This document shows, piece by piece, positions 19,959-27,665 of a stretch of 64,000 nt of DNA. The notes below the pieces were generated by a model, which was given only the letters and a program-made list of their open reading frames with translations, ran no database searches and was not told where the DNA came from. Numbering within the stretch: the stretch's first letter is position 1; every line of letters starts with the position of its first letter. The position numbers and the translations under genes are program-made. Origin of the DNA: Alkalimonas amylolytica (GTDB lineage: Bacteria; Pseudomonadota; Gammaproteobacteria; Enterobacterales; Alteromonadaceae); NCBI RefSeq assembly GCF_900107845.1, contig NZ_FNRM01000004.1:1-64000 (forward strand), in the 5' to 3' direction.

Positions 19959-20408
19959 ATGCAAACCGTACGAGACTATAACCCACGCCTCTATTACGCC
20001 AAACCAGATATCTGGCAACAGATCGGAGTTGCTGAGCGTGGCCCTAAGCTGTATCAGGCGCTGCATCAGGGCTTTGCCTACCAGGTGTTTGATAAACTGG
20101 CAGCACTGTCCAGCCTGGATAAAAAGCAACTGGCAGCGGTTTGCCAGCTGGCCCCGGCCACTCTGGCCCGGCGTGCGAAAAGCGGCCGCTTTACTCAGGA
20201 TGAAAGCGACCGGCTGTATCGCTTTGCCACCGTTTTTGCGGCTGCCAGCAGCTTGTTTGGCGGCGATAGTGCTGCCATCAGAAGCTGGCTGACACAGCCC
20301 GTGTATGGCCTTGGCGATCAGGCCCCTATTGAGATGCTGGCCACCTCGGCAGAAAGCCAGGCGGTGCTGGATCTGATTGGTCGCTTAGAGCATGGCGTCT
20401 TCAACTGA
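19959..20408 (+). CDS. Xre/MbcA/ParS-type antitoxin (DUF2384)
   Basis: A 149-aa antitoxin of a RES-Xre module. The N-terminal region about 45-85 is an Xre-like helix-turn-helix (FDKLAALSSLDKKQLAAVCQLAPATLARRAKSG). The C-terminal DUF2384 toxin-binding part (FGGDSAAIRSWLTQPVYGLGDQAPIEMLATSAESQAVLDLIGRLEHGV) shows the usual A.W L..P..GLG...P.E.L pattern. It neutralises the RES toxin and binds the upstream palindrome. Its TGA overlaps the toxin ATG. The module lies directly behind the liu terminator and is accessory to the metabolic cluster. Confidence 0.93.
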   Translation: MQTVRDYNPRLYYAKPDIWQQIGVAERGPKLYQALHQGFAYQVFDKLAALSSLDKKQLAAVCQLAPATLARRAKSGRFTQDESDRLYRFATVFAAASSLFGGDSAAIRSWLTQPVYGLGDQAPIEMLATSAESQAVLDLIGRLEHGVFN

Positions 20409-20869
20409 TGCTGCTGTTCCGGCTGGTGCATCAGAAGTGGGCTGCTCAGGCGTTTGATGGCGAAGGTGCCAGGCTCTATGGTGGGCGCTGGAACAGCAAA
20501 GGCAAAGCCTGTATCTACACCGCCGGGTCGGAAGCTCTGGCTATTTTGGAAGTGCTGGTGCATCTGAACAACAGAGTGGCACTAAAGCAGTTTCGTTTAT
20601 TTCAGTTGTACCTGCCGGACGATGCCTTGCTTAACCTGAGCCCACAGCACCTGCCCGCCAGCTGGCAGATGCAACCGGCCAGCGCCGAGACCGCCAACAT
20701 TGGTGACAGCTGGCTGCAAGAGCAAGCAAGCCTTGCTCTGGTGGTACCCAGTGTGCTGGCGCCGCGCGAGCACAACATTCTGCTCAACCCAGCCCACCCC
20801 GACTATCCGTCCTGCCTTGACAGCCGGATAGAACTGGATTTTATGCCGGATCCTCGGTTAAGCCGCTAA
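20408..20869 (+). CDS. RES-domain toxin (NAD+ phosphorylase/glycohydrolase)
   Basis: A 153-aa RES-family toxin. Characterised members degrade NAD+ in the cell. Key elements: FRLVHQKW with N-terminal Arg, GARLYGGRWNSKG containing the active Arg, and the segment IYTAGSEALAILEVLVH with the active Glu. The C-terminal NILLNPAHPDYP is typical. Length is normal, and the frame is intact, so the toxin should be functional. It is translationally coupled to the antitoxin (TGATG). A small hairpin (20865-20881, GCTAAA / TTTAGC) spans its stop codon and faces the convergent brnA gene. Confidence 0.93.
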   Translation: MLLFRLVHQKWAAQAFDGEGARLYGGRWNSKGKACIYTAGSEALAILEVLVHLNNRVALKQFRLFQLYLPDDALLNLSPQHLPASWQMQPASAETANIGDSWLQEQASLALVVPSVLAPREHNILLNPAHPDYPSCLDSRIELDFMPDPRLSR

Positions 20870-20876
20870 ACTGGTT

Positions 20877-21119
20877 TTAGCCAGCTTTTGGGTGTGGGCG
20901 CTCTGCCGGCCACTTGACGCTCAGCTTACGGTGCTGGGCCACGCAGTCTCTTAGATACAGATTAATAAGGCTTTGGTAAGGGATCCCTTCCACTTCAGCC
21001 ATTTCCTTGAAGTAAGCAATCACATCCTCGCTTAAACGCATAGTCACCGGCTTCTTCAGCTTGGAGGCATAAGGGTTCTTACGAGAACTCATTTCGGAAA
21101 GATCGTATTCAGTTTTCAT
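20877..21119 (-). CDS. brnA: BrnA-type antitoxin
   Basis: An 80-aa protein of the BrnA family. The ribbon-helix-helix core is KKPVTMRLSEDVIAYFKEMAEVEGIPYQSLINLYLRDCV (about residues 22-60). In BrnTA modules it binds the BrnT ribonuclease and represses the shared promoter. Its ATG overlaps the TGA of the brnT remnant (ATGA), the normal coupling of the module. The frame is intact while the toxin is broken, so it may persist as an orphan antitoxin or repressor. Convergent with the RES toxin gene, with only 7 bp between stop codons. Confidence 0.85.
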   Translation of the reverse strand: MKTEYDLSEMSSRKNPYASKLKKPVTMRLSEDVIAYFKEMAEVEGIPYQSLINLYLRDCVAQHRKLSVKWPAERPHPKAG

Positions 21120-21403
21120 GGCAGACCACCTTGATAATGCTTGCGTTCGTTGCTTGTCGCTTTACGAGCTGAAATGATGCGAATCGTCTCTCCATTGCCG
21201 CGCTCACAGTGACAAACAAGCAGGATCCTGGCCTCACTGCTCATACCCAGCATCAGAAAACGATCTTCAGTCACCGAATTCTCGGCATCAAAAAACTACA
21301 GGGCAAATTCATCATAAAACACGCTTTGTGCCTCAGCAAAAGACACTCCGTGCTTCGTCAGATTGGCATTTGCCTTGGCCGGATCCCACTCGAACTTAAT
21401 TAT
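21116..21403 (-). pseudogene. BrnT-type toxin remnant with in-frame amber stop
   Basis: Read on the minus strand from about 21403, the frame gives IIKFEWDPAKANANLTKHGV, then SFAEAQSVFYDEFAL, a TAG at 21298-21296, then FFDAENSVTEDRFLMLGMSS and EARILLVCHCERGNGETIRI and ISARKATSNERKHYQGG, ending in a TGA that overlaps brnA. Every BrnT landmark is present (WDP.K...N..KHGV.F, D.R....G, C H, IRIISARKAT..ER..Y). The TAG replaces a codon where Gln (CAG) would be expected. There is no ATG/GTG/TTG at the expected N terminus; the first sense codons are ATA ATT. The toxin is therefore probably dead, unless the stop is suppressed. Confidence 0.85.
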
Positions 21404-21421
21404 ATGTACAGTGTATGTACA
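21401..21421 (-). promoter_or_regulatory. Putative brnTA promoter/operator
   Basis: Two TGTACA palindromes (21405-21410 and 21416-21421) separated by 5 bp make a symmetric operator. A perfect minus-strand TATAAT overlaps its edge (about 21405-21400). No clear -35 is seen. BrnA-type repressors bind such sites at their own promoter. Confidence 0.45.
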
Positions 21422-21483
21422 CTACTGAGTTGCGTCAAGCTCAAAGCCTGAAGCCGACTGACCACCCTCAAAATAAGATCCGC

Positions 21484-22440
21484 TTACTGCAAGTGTTGTT
21501 GCAGCCAGTTTTTCATATCGTCAAAGGACTCTTGGGAAACATTGTGACCGGCATCCGGATAGATATGCAGCTGATGCGGCTGCCCCCGCTGCTCTAGCAA
21601 CTTGGCAAAACGCGTGGCATTGCTGACATGCACCCGATCATCTTGCTCACCGTGCAAAATCAGGATCGGCAGCTCGGCCGGGATTTGATCCAACCAATGC
21701 ACGACTGAACGTTCAGCCAGCGCCTCCTGCTTACGGTTGGCATAATCCGGGATCCTCGCCTTATACACGTTTTCCATTTCAGAACGAAACTCGAGCTCTT
21801 TCTCTAAATCAATCACGCCTACCGAAAACACCAGCGCTTTCACCTCCGGCATATTCCGCACCGCCATCAGGCTTTGCATGCCGCCGCGACTAACGCCCCA
21901 CATGGCGATGTTGTTTTGATCGGCCATTGGCATCTGCTGGATAATGGGCAATAAGGCTTCAACATCGGCCACATCGGCACCACCGAACTCATCTTGCGCA
22001 CGGTAATTACTGGCAATCACAATATAGCCCTGCTCAGCCCAGGTGATTAATTGATGGTATACAAATGGAAATCGTAGAGCGCCAAAATCGGCATTGCCAC
22101 CACGGTTATAAATCAATACCGGCAACTGGTGCTCTGTTTTATCAGGGTGCACCGGTGCCACAACCACTCCCCGCACTTCAACATCGTCGACCAGGTACAT
22201 AAAGTCACGGCAATAAACAGTGTTCACCCGCTGCTCAAACTGCGGTTGGACAAACACACGATTCACTCGCTCCTGCTGTTCGGCAGGCATTTGCTCTAAA
22301 CGTTGTGCCAAAGTAACAGAGCTCTCAAATGGGCCGCGAAAACAATTGGCCGTCGTCTGAATAGACGCATGCCCACTAAAAGGTTCTGCCTGCGCCAAAG
22401 ACAGCGACACCAGCAAGGCCATTCCTAGCAACCATTTCAT
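21484..22440 (-). CDS. Secreted alpha/beta hydrolase, S9 prolyl-oligopeptidase-like
   Basis: A 318-aa precursor with a signal peptide at residues 1-18 (MKWLLGMALLVSLSLAQA). The C-terminal catalytic domain has the nucleophile elbow GVSRGG, the acid in LHGEQDDRVHVS and the His in DAGHNVSQ. NRGGNADFG (oxyanion region) and ASNYRAQDEFGG match dipeptidyl/acyl-aminoacyl peptidase-like hydrolases, but the usual beta-propeller is absent, so it acts on small peptides or esters in the periplasm. The start is the ATG at 22440 with AAGGA 7 nt upstream; the frame continues further upstream without a ribosome site. Substrate unknown. Confidence 0.85.
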   Translation of the reverse strand: MKWLLGMALLVSLSLAQAEPFSGHASIQTTANCFRGPFESSVTLAQRLEQMPAEQQERVNRVFVQPQFEQRVNTVYCRDFMYLVDDVEVRGVVVAPVHPDKTEHQLPVLIYNRGGNADFGALRFPFVYHQLITWAEQGYIVIASNYRAQDEFGGADVADVEALLPIIQQMPMADQNNIAMWGVSRGGMQSLMAVRNMPEVKALVFSVGVIDLEKELEFRSEMENVYKARIPDYANRKQEALAERSVVHWLDQIPAELPILILHGEQDDRVHVSNATRFAKLLEQRGQPHQLHIYPDAGHNVSQESFDDMKNWLQQHLQ

Positions 22441-22571
22441 AGTATTTTCCTTAATCATTATTTTTAGAATCGATAAAAAGTTATCACAAACAAACAATTG
22501 CAACAACTCACAAATAGATTGTTATCATATGTGGCAGAAGGTAAGGGGGGGTGGAAGCACAGTAGATGTGA

Positions 22572-22589
22572 GGGCGCAATCAAGCGCCC
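22572..22589. other. GC hairpin in the 22441-22607 gap
   Basis: GGGCGC-AATCAA-GCGCCC. A weaker hairpin, AAAGC-CTAGA-GCTTT, lies beside it. Neither is followed by a proper U-tract on the minus strand. They may reduce read-through from the 22608-23495 gene. Confidence 0.4.
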
Positions 22590-22607
22590 CTAAAGCCTAG
22601 AGCTTTA

Positions 22608-23495
22608 TTAAGACTTATGCAACCGGGCCAATAGGCTGGAGGTATCCCAGCGGTTACCCCCCATGCGCTGGACTTCGCTGTAGAACTGATCCACCAGGGC
22701 GGTGACTGGCAGGTGGCTGCCGTTTTTGCGAGCTTCGTTAAGAGCGATGCTTAGATCTTTGCGCATCCAATCAACAGCAAAGCCAAAATCGTACTCGCCT
22801 TTCAGCATGGTCTGATAGCGGTTCTGCATTTGCCAGGATTGCGCAGCACCTTGCGAGATCACCTCAATCACAGCCGCTGCATCCAAACCGGCGTTTTGCG
22901 CAAAATGCAGGCCTTCGGCCAGCCCCTGCACCACACCGGCAATGCAGATTTGATTGACCATCTTCGCCAACTGGCCGGCTCCCGCTGGGCCCAGTAGCTT
23001 GCAGCAGCGGGCATAGGCCTGCATCACCGGCTCTGCTTTGGCGTAGCTATCACTCTCACCGCCGACCATGATGGTCAGCACGCCGTTTTCAGCACCGGCC
23101 TGACCGCCGGATACCGGCGCATCCAAAAAGCCAATGCCCTGTTCGGCACAAGCCGCAGCCAACTCACGAGCCAGCTCGGCCGAAGCCGTGGTGTGGTCGA
23201 TCAGTACCGAGCCTGGCTGCATGCTGGCTAAGACACCATGCTCGCCATAGACCACCGAGCGCACATCATCGTCATTACCAACACAAAGAAACACCAGCGC
23301 TGCGCCTTGGGCGGCCTCTGCCGGTGTACTGCCATACTGACCGCCATACTGCTTAACCCATTGCTGTGCTTTGCTGCTGGTGCGGTTGTATACCCGGCTG
23401 TCATGGCCATGTTGCTGCAAATACCCCGCCATCGGATAGCCCATCACACCCAGGCCAATAAAGGCGACTTTTTTGCTGTTTGCGGAATTTGTCAT
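22608..23495 (-). CDS. NAD(P)-dependent beta-hydroxyacid dehydrogenase (GarR/GLYR-like)
   Basis: A 295-aa paralogue of MmsB. Rossmann motif GLGVMGYPMAGYL (about 14-26), NRT after beta-2 (suggesting NADP use, since Arg follows Asn), DAPVSGGQAGAENG, and catalytic Lys in GAGQLAKMVNQ (about 174). The C-terminal WMRKDLSIALNEAR is like that of glyoxylate/succinic-semialdehyde reductases. It is probably a short-chain aldehyde or tartronate-semialdehyde reductase, not the valine enzyme. It is divergent from a glutathione peroxidase gene. No strong ribosome site is seen before the ATG. Substrate not assignable. Confidence 0.85.
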   Translation of the reverse strand: MTNSANSKKVAFIGLGVMGYPMAGYLQQHGHDSRVYNRTSSKAQQWVKQYGGQYGSTPAEAAQGAALVFLCVGNDDDVRSVVYGEHGVLASMQPGSVLIDHTTASAELARELAAACAEQGIGFLDAPVSGGQAGAENGVLTIMVGGESDSYAKAEPVMQAYARCCKLLGPAGAGQLAKMVNQICIAGVVQGLAEGLHFAQNAGLDAAAVIEVISQGAAQSWQMQNRYQTMLKGEYDFGFAVDWMRKDLSIALNEARKNGSHLPVTALVDQFYSEVQRMGGNRWDTSSLLARLHKS

Positions 23496-23586
23496 ACCAG
23501 TGTCTTACTTCTGTCGTAAACTAGGGAATGGCGCTAAGCGTACAAAGATGGCCGGCAAAAAGCAAAAACCTTTTGGGGAAGAACGG

Positions 23587-24072
23587 ATGAACAACCTGCA
23601 TCACTTTACCGTGAACGACGCACAGGGCAAGCCTGTCGATTTATCGCAATACAAAGGCAAAACCGTGCTGGTGGTCAATACCGCCAGCCAATGCGGCTTC
23701 ACCCCACAGTACCAGGAGCTGGAAGCACTGTATCAAACCTATAAAGATCGCGATTTTGTCATTCTGGCCTTTCCCTGCAATCAGTTTGGCGGCCAGGAAC
23801 CCGGCTCGGATCAGGATATTCAGCAATTTTGTCAGCTGAATTATGGCGTCAGTTTCCCGGTGCTGGCTAAAGTTCAGGTCAATGGCCCGGAAGCCGAACC
23901 GCTGTTTGAATTTTTAAAGAATCAGGCCCGTGGTTTGCTGAAAACCCGTGCCATCAAATGGAACTTCACCAAATTTTTGGTCAATACCAAAGGTGAAGTC
24001 GTGAAACGCTACGCACCGCGCACCAAGCCACTGGCGCTGCGACAAAGCATCGAGGAGTTGCTCGGCCAATAA
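23587..24072 (+). CDS. Glutathione/thioredoxin peroxidase (GPx family, Cys type)
   Basis: A 161-aa peroxidase. The peroxidatic Cys36 is in NTASQCGFTPQY, encoded by TGC, not a selenocysteine TGA. The remaining catalytic residues are in AFPCNQFGGQEPG (Gln) and AIKWNFTKFLV (Trp, Asn). Bacterial Cys-GPx proteins usually take electrons from thioredoxin. The second Cys in FPCNQ may be the resolving residue. I start at the ATG at 23587 (MNNLHHFTV), which fits the family N terminus; a GGGGAAGAACGG stretch precedes it. The frame also has an ATG at 23548. Confidence 0.9.
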   Translation: MNNLHHFTVNDAQGKPVDLSQYKGKTVLVVNTASQCGFTPQYQELEALYQTYKDRDFVILAFPCNQFGGQEPGSDQDIQQFCQLNYGVSFPVLAKVQVNGPEAEPLFEFLKNQARGLLKTRAIKWNFTKFLVNTKGEVVKRYAPRTKPLALRQSIEELLGQ

Positions 24073-24149
24073 GTACCTGGCTTGATCCGCCGCAATAACA
24101 AATGCGCCGTTTTTGCTACACTGTGGACAAATGCAACAGGGATATCCGA

Positions 24150-25136
24150 ATGAAAGTTACCGTATACAGTGCCAAAAAATACGATCAGCAAGCCTTTAGC
24201 CGTTGGGCCGATGCCAGCCTGGAGTTTCATTATCTGGAGCTGAAGTTAAACCCGGACACCGTTGCGCTGGCCGCTGGCAGCAGCGCCATCTGCGCCTTTG
24301 TCAACGACGACTTATCGGCGCCTGTACTAGAAGCGTTGCACTCAGAAGGCGTGCGGATGATTGCCTTACGCTGTGCAGGGTTTAACAATGTCGATTTGGA
24401 TGCCGCCAAGCAACTGGGCATTCGGGTAGCACGGGTGCCGGCTTACTCACCAGAGGCAGTCGCTGAGCATACCGTTGGCATGATGCTGACCTTAAACCGT
24501 AAGCTGCACAAAGCCTACAACCGGGTGCGGGATGATAATTTCTCTCTTGATGGCTTGCTCGGTTTTAATATGCACGGCAAAACGGTCGGTCTGATAGGTA
24601 CTGGCCGTATCGGCAAAGCCACTGCCAAAATCTTGCTTGGTTTTGGCTGTACCTTACTCTGCCACGATCTGTACGAAGATGCCGAGCTAAAGCAGCTGGG
24701 AGCGCGCTACGTGCCCTTGCCTGAACTGTATCAGCACAGCGATGTCATTAGCCTGCACTGCCCCTTGACGCCGGAAACCCGTTATCTGATAAACCCCGAT
24801 ACTTTGGCATTGATGAAGCAGAACGTGATGCTTATCAACACCAGCCGCGGCGGCTTAATCGATACCAAAGCAGTTATTCAGGCACTGAAAAGCCGTAAAA
24901 TTGGTTATCTGGGGTTGGACGTGTACGAGCAGGAAGCCGATCTGTTTTTTGAGAATCTGTCAGAGATGGTAATTGATGACGATGTCTTTAAGCGCTTGCT
25001 AACCTTCCCCAATGTGCTGATCACCGGCCACCAGGCCTTTTTTACCGAAGAGGCCATGCAGCAAATCAGCCAGATCACCAGTGAAAACCTGGTTGCTTTC
25101 TCCAAAGGCTCAGCAAATGGTAACGAGCTTTGCTAA
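24150..25136 (+). CDS. ldhA: D-lactate dehydrogenase, fermentative type
   Basis: A 328-aa D-2-hydroxyacid dehydrogenase that reduces pyruvate to D-lactate with NADH. NAD-binding GLIGTGRIGKATA (about 150-162). Catalytic residues: Arg in INTSRGGLIDTKA, Glu in GLDVYEQEADLF and His in ITGHQAFFTEEA. YEQE.DLFFE is typical of LdhA and not of phosphoglycerate dehydrogenase. The start is the ATG at 24150. The gene ends in a strong bidirectional terminator shared with fadR. Confidence 0.93.
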   Translation: MKVTVYSAKKYDQQAFSRWADASLEFHYLELKLNPDTVALAAGSSAICAFVNDDLSAPVLEALHSEGVRMIALRCAGFNNVDLDAAKQLGIRVARVPAYSPEAVAEHTVGMMLTLNRKLHKAYNRVRDDNFSLDGLLGFNMHGKTVGLIGTGRIGKATAKILLGFGCTLLCHDLYEDAELKQLGARYVPLPELYQHSDVISLHCPLTPETRYLINPDTLALMKQNVMLINTSRGGLIDTKAVIQALKSRKIGYLGLDVYEQEADLFFENLSEMVIDDDVFKRLLTFPNVLITGHQAFFTEEAMQQISQITSENLVAFSKGSANGNELC

Positions 25137-25165
25137 AGCAGGGTCAAGCGTTTCAGATAACCCAT

Positions 25166-25193
25166 AAAAAAAACCGCTGAGGCGGTTTTTTTT
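25166..25193. terminator. Bidirectional terminator between ldhA and fadR
   Basis: CCGC-TGAG-GCGG (25174-25185) flanked by a run of A on the left and eight T on the right. The A run extends the stem with the T run. Serves ldhA (plus) and fadR (minus). Confidence 0.88.
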
Positions 25194-25217
25194 ATGCTGA
25201 AAATAGAGAGCAGGCAG

Positions 25218-25934
25218 TTATTCAATCAAGTCTTTTGGGATACTGGCACGCAGTCCAGACCAAATTTTACCACTTTCCCAACCATATTTACGGACCACAG
25301 CGATCACTTCATCGTGACGACCGGCCTCAGCATAAGCACGCAGTTCTTTGTAATAGCTGCGGGCCAGCTCACGGGCTTCTGGCTGGGAAAAGTAAAAACG
25401 GGCAATTTTATTGTACAGGCCACGAAAGCCATTGAGGATAAGCACATAAATCCGGTTGGATGAGTGCAATGCCAGTTCATGATTTAAGTTGTAATCAAAA
25501 TCAGCAAAAGCTTCCGCCGTATCCGGTAACTCATCGGCGCCAGCAAAAGAGGCCATGGCTTCTTCACGATGGGTTTTGATGGCACCACGAATGTAGATCG
25601 CGCTGATATTGGTGCGGGCTGATAACAGCTCGTTCACCAGATCCGGCATCTGGTCTTGATCCAATCGCGCCAGGGTTTCCAGAATATTCAAGCCTGAAGT
25701 TTCCCAGAAATTATTCACTTTGGTTGGCTTACCATGCTGGATGGTCAACCAGCCATCACGCGCTAGCCGCTGCAATACTTCACGGAGGGTAGTTCGGGTG
25801 ACACCAATCAGCTCCGACAACTCACGCTCAGCGGGCAAGATGGAGCCTGGGGCAAACTTGCCATTCCAGATTGAGTCAACGATGTATTCTTCTGCAAAAC
25901 CGGCCGGGCTTTGTGCTTTGATAAGATTGGTCAT
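25218..25934 (-). CDS. fadR: Fatty acid metabolism regulator FadR
   Basis: A 238-aa GntR-family acyl-CoA-responsive regulator. The winged helix-turn-helix is at about residues 8-75 ([53 protein letters not shown]). The C-terminal FadR acyl-CoA domain contains the expected [38 protein letters not shown]-like segment and [10 protein letters not shown]. In gammaproteobacteria it represses beta-oxidation genes and activates fatty acid synthesis until long-chain acyl-CoA binds. A good FadR box lies before fadI (52794-52810) and a partial one before fadR itself (25975-25991). Confidence 0.95.
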   Translation of the reverse strand: MTNLIKAQSPAGFAEEYIVDSIWNGKFAPGSILPAERELSELIGVTRTTLREVLQRLARDGWLTIQHGKPTKVNNFWETSGLNILETLARLDQDQMPDLVNELLSARTNISAIYIRGAIKTHREEAMASFAGADELPDTAEAFADFDYNLNHELALHSSNRIYVLILNGFRGLYNKIARFYFSQPEARELARSYYKELRAYAEAGRHDEVIAVVRKYGWESGKIWSGLRASIPKDLIE

Positions 25935-25974
25935 CCAGGAAGGTCCACTTGTGCTGTGATTATTTTAAATTATC

Positions 25975-25991
25975 GACTGATTGTACCAGAG
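25975..25991. promoter_or_regulatory. Candidate FadR box upstream of fadR
   Basis: The minus strand reads CTCTGGTACAATCAGTC. It shares the TCTGGTAC core and the right-hand CAG with the E. coli fadB-type site (12 of 17 positions against the consensus I remember). It lies about 40 bp upstream of the fadR start, so autoregulation is possible. Confidence 0.45.
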
Positions 25992-26111
25992 AACCGCCAG
26001 TTCACAAGGGGTGCCACCATTTTGGCTGGCTTTTGGTGTCATAGTTGTAACCTGGTTCACAATGACATAGAGTAAGTGCCTCAAAACTAGACTTTTCCCG
26101 GAGCCTGACTG

Positions 26112-26648
26112 ATGTTTGAGTGGCTGAAAAAATTCTCTAAGCAACGGCTAAGCTGGCTGTTGCTATTCCTGACTGCGCTGGGGCTTGAGCTGGCCGCATT
26201 ATACTTTCAATACGGTATGGGGCTGGAGCCTTGCATTCAGTGCGTTTACATCCGGGCAGCCGTAGCCGGTATTCTACTGGCAGCCTTGCTTGGTCTGATG
26301 GCTCCTGGCAGTGGGCCGATTCGGGTACTGGCCTGTCTGGGCTGGCTGGCAGCGGCTATCTATGGTTGGGTGCAAGCACGAAAGCTCAGTGATATTGAAC
26401 AACTCATTGCCGATGGTGGCTTTTACAGCTGTGCTTTGTTTGCTGACTTTCCGGATTGGCTGCCGCTGCATCAGTGGCTACCTGCTATCTTCGATCCAAC
26501 CGGGCCTTGTGGCGCCATTGACTGGCAATTTGCCGGTGCTTCGATGGCAGACTGGATGCAGTGGCTCTTTGTCGCCTATGCGCTGGTAGCGGTGCTGGTG
26601 ATACTCAGTCAAGGGGTTCGACTGACGACAAACCCTTACAAAGGATGA
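26112..26648 (+). CDS. dsbB: Disulfide bond formation protein B
   Basis: A 178-aa inner-membrane quinone reductase that reoxidises DsbA. Four transmembrane helices (about 12-32, 45-65, 70-88, 147-167). The redox pairs are Cys41-Cys44 (CIQC, first periplasmic loop) and Cys107/Cys133 (second loop: YSCALF and TGPCGAI). Arg48 after CIQCVYIR is the conserved quinone-site residue. Monocistronic, ending in a perfect 12-bp hairpin terminator shared with fklB. Confidence 0.95.
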   Translation: MFEWLKKFSKQRLSWLLLFLTALGLELAALYFQYGMGLEPCIQCVYIRAAVAGILLAALLGLMAPGSGPIRVLACLGWLAAAIYGWVQARKLSDIEQLIADGGFYSCALFADFPDWLPLHQWLPAIFDPTGPCGAIDWQFAGASMADWMQWLFVAYALVAVLVILSQGVRLTTNPYKG

Positions 26649-26656
26649 GCTCCGAT

Positions 26657-26684
26657 AAAATCAGGTGCCTAAGCACCTGATTTT
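26657..26684. terminator. Bidirectional terminator between dsbB and fklB
   Basis: AAAATCAGGTGC (26657-26668), loop CTAA, GCACCTGATTTT (26673-26684); the perfect stem includes A and T tracts so it works on both strands. Confidence 0.85.
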
Positions 26685-26694
26685 GTGAAACGAA

Positions 26695-27315
26695 TTACTC
26701 AACAATTGCCAGTAACTCAACATCAAACACCAGGGCACTGAATGGTGGAATAGCGTGGCCTGCACCGCGCTCACCGTAGGCCAGTTCGTGCGGGATATAC
26801 AAACGGTATTTGGCACCTACCGGCATCATCTGCAGGGCTTCGGTCCAGCCAGCAATCACACCAGATACCGGGAACTCAGCCGGCTCACCACGTTGGTAAG
26901 AGCTATCAAACACAGTGCCATCGATCAGAGTGCCATGGTAGTGGGTACGCACCGTTGACTCACGTCCAGGCTTATCGCCAGCACCGGCATTCAGTACTTC
27001 GTACTGCAAACCAGATGCGGTCACTGACACTTCGGCGCGTTTGGCGTTTTCTGCCAGAAAATCTTCGCCTACCTTAGCTGCTTGCTCCGCCTTCTCAGCC
27101 TGAGCGGCTTGCATACGCTGGCTGATTTCAGTGAAAGCTGCACGAATCAGCTCTTCGGATACTGCCGGGGCTTCGCCCTGATAAGCTGCTTGTAAACCAG
27201 CTGCCACGGCATGGATATCCAAGCCATCAAAAGGATTGTCGGCCAGTTGCTGGCCCATTTGCAAACCGATGCCATAACTGGCGTGCTGTTCTAACGATGT
27301 GTATTGTTCAGACAT
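26695..27315 (-). CDS. fklB: FKBP-type peptidyl-prolyl isomerase
   Basis: A 206-aa cytosolic FKBP with an N-terminal dimerisation helix region (about 1-105: SYGIGLQMGQQLADNP, FTEISQRMQAAQAEKAEQAA) and a C-terminal FK506-binding domain. The FKBP core shows GTVFDSSYQRGEPAEFPVSGVIAGW, MPVGAKYRLYIPHELAYG and PPFSALVFDVELL. The start is the ATG at 27315 (MSEQYTSLEQ), normal for FklB; the longer frame adds residues without a ribosome site. There is no signal peptide, which separates it from FkpA. Confidence 0.93.
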   Translation of the reverse strand: MSEQYTSLEQHASYGIGLQMGQQLADNPFDGLDIHAVAAGLQAAYQGEAPAVSEELIRAAFTEISQRMQAAQAEKAEQAAKVGEDFLAENAKRAEVSVTASGLQYEVLNAGAGDKPGRESTVRTHYHGTLIDGTVFDSSYQRGEPAEFPVSGVIAGWTEALQMMPVGAKYRLYIPHELAYGERGAGHAIPPFSALVFDVELLAIVE

Positions 27316-27386
27316 AAAACTCACTTTGTGATTGACGCTGTAGCTACAGCAAAGAACCCCTATAGTACCGCAAAGCAGGCCTGCTG

Positions 27387-27665
27387 TCAGGCCGCTACTT
27401 GCTGAACCTGCTGCCAAAGGCCAGTGACAAGTTGCTGATCGGCGCTGTTGAGCTCGCCATTGGTGATGGCTTGCGTCAGGCTTCGATCTACCTGTGCCAG
27501 TAGATCTTGCTGACTAAAAGGCTCTGCAGCCACTTCCAAGGTGCCAACCGCCAGGTCAAAATGCCCCCGCAGATAGCCGGCCGCAAACAGCTCGTCGTCG
27601 CTGGCGGTTGGGATCATCTGATCAAAATAGTCGGCCACAGCCGAAATGAAGGTGGTGCTGTCCAT
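27387..27665 (-). CDS. yfcL: YfcL family protein
   Basis: A 92-aa protein of unknown function conserved in Enterobacterales and relatives. The recognisable signature is SDDELFAAGYLRGHFDLAVGTLE (about 22-44), given here in the text order DDELFAAGYLRGH. No cysteines or membrane segments. The start is the ATG at 27665, which shares its A with the TGA of the upstream ATP-NAD kinase gene (TGATG), so the two are translationally coupled. GAGAGG lies before it. The pairing with a putative NAD kinase is a clue to function but no more than that. Confidence 0.88.
   Translation of the reverse strand: MDSTTFISAVADYFDQMIPTASDDELFAAGYLRGHFDLAVGTLEVAAEPFSQQDLLAQVDRSLTQAITNGELNSADQQLVTGLWQQVQQVAA

Noticed and set aside
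23692-23697. Selenocysteine in the glutathione peroxidase
   Set aside because: The peroxidatic position is encoded by TGC (Cys); no in-frame TGA or SECIS-like structure is seen.
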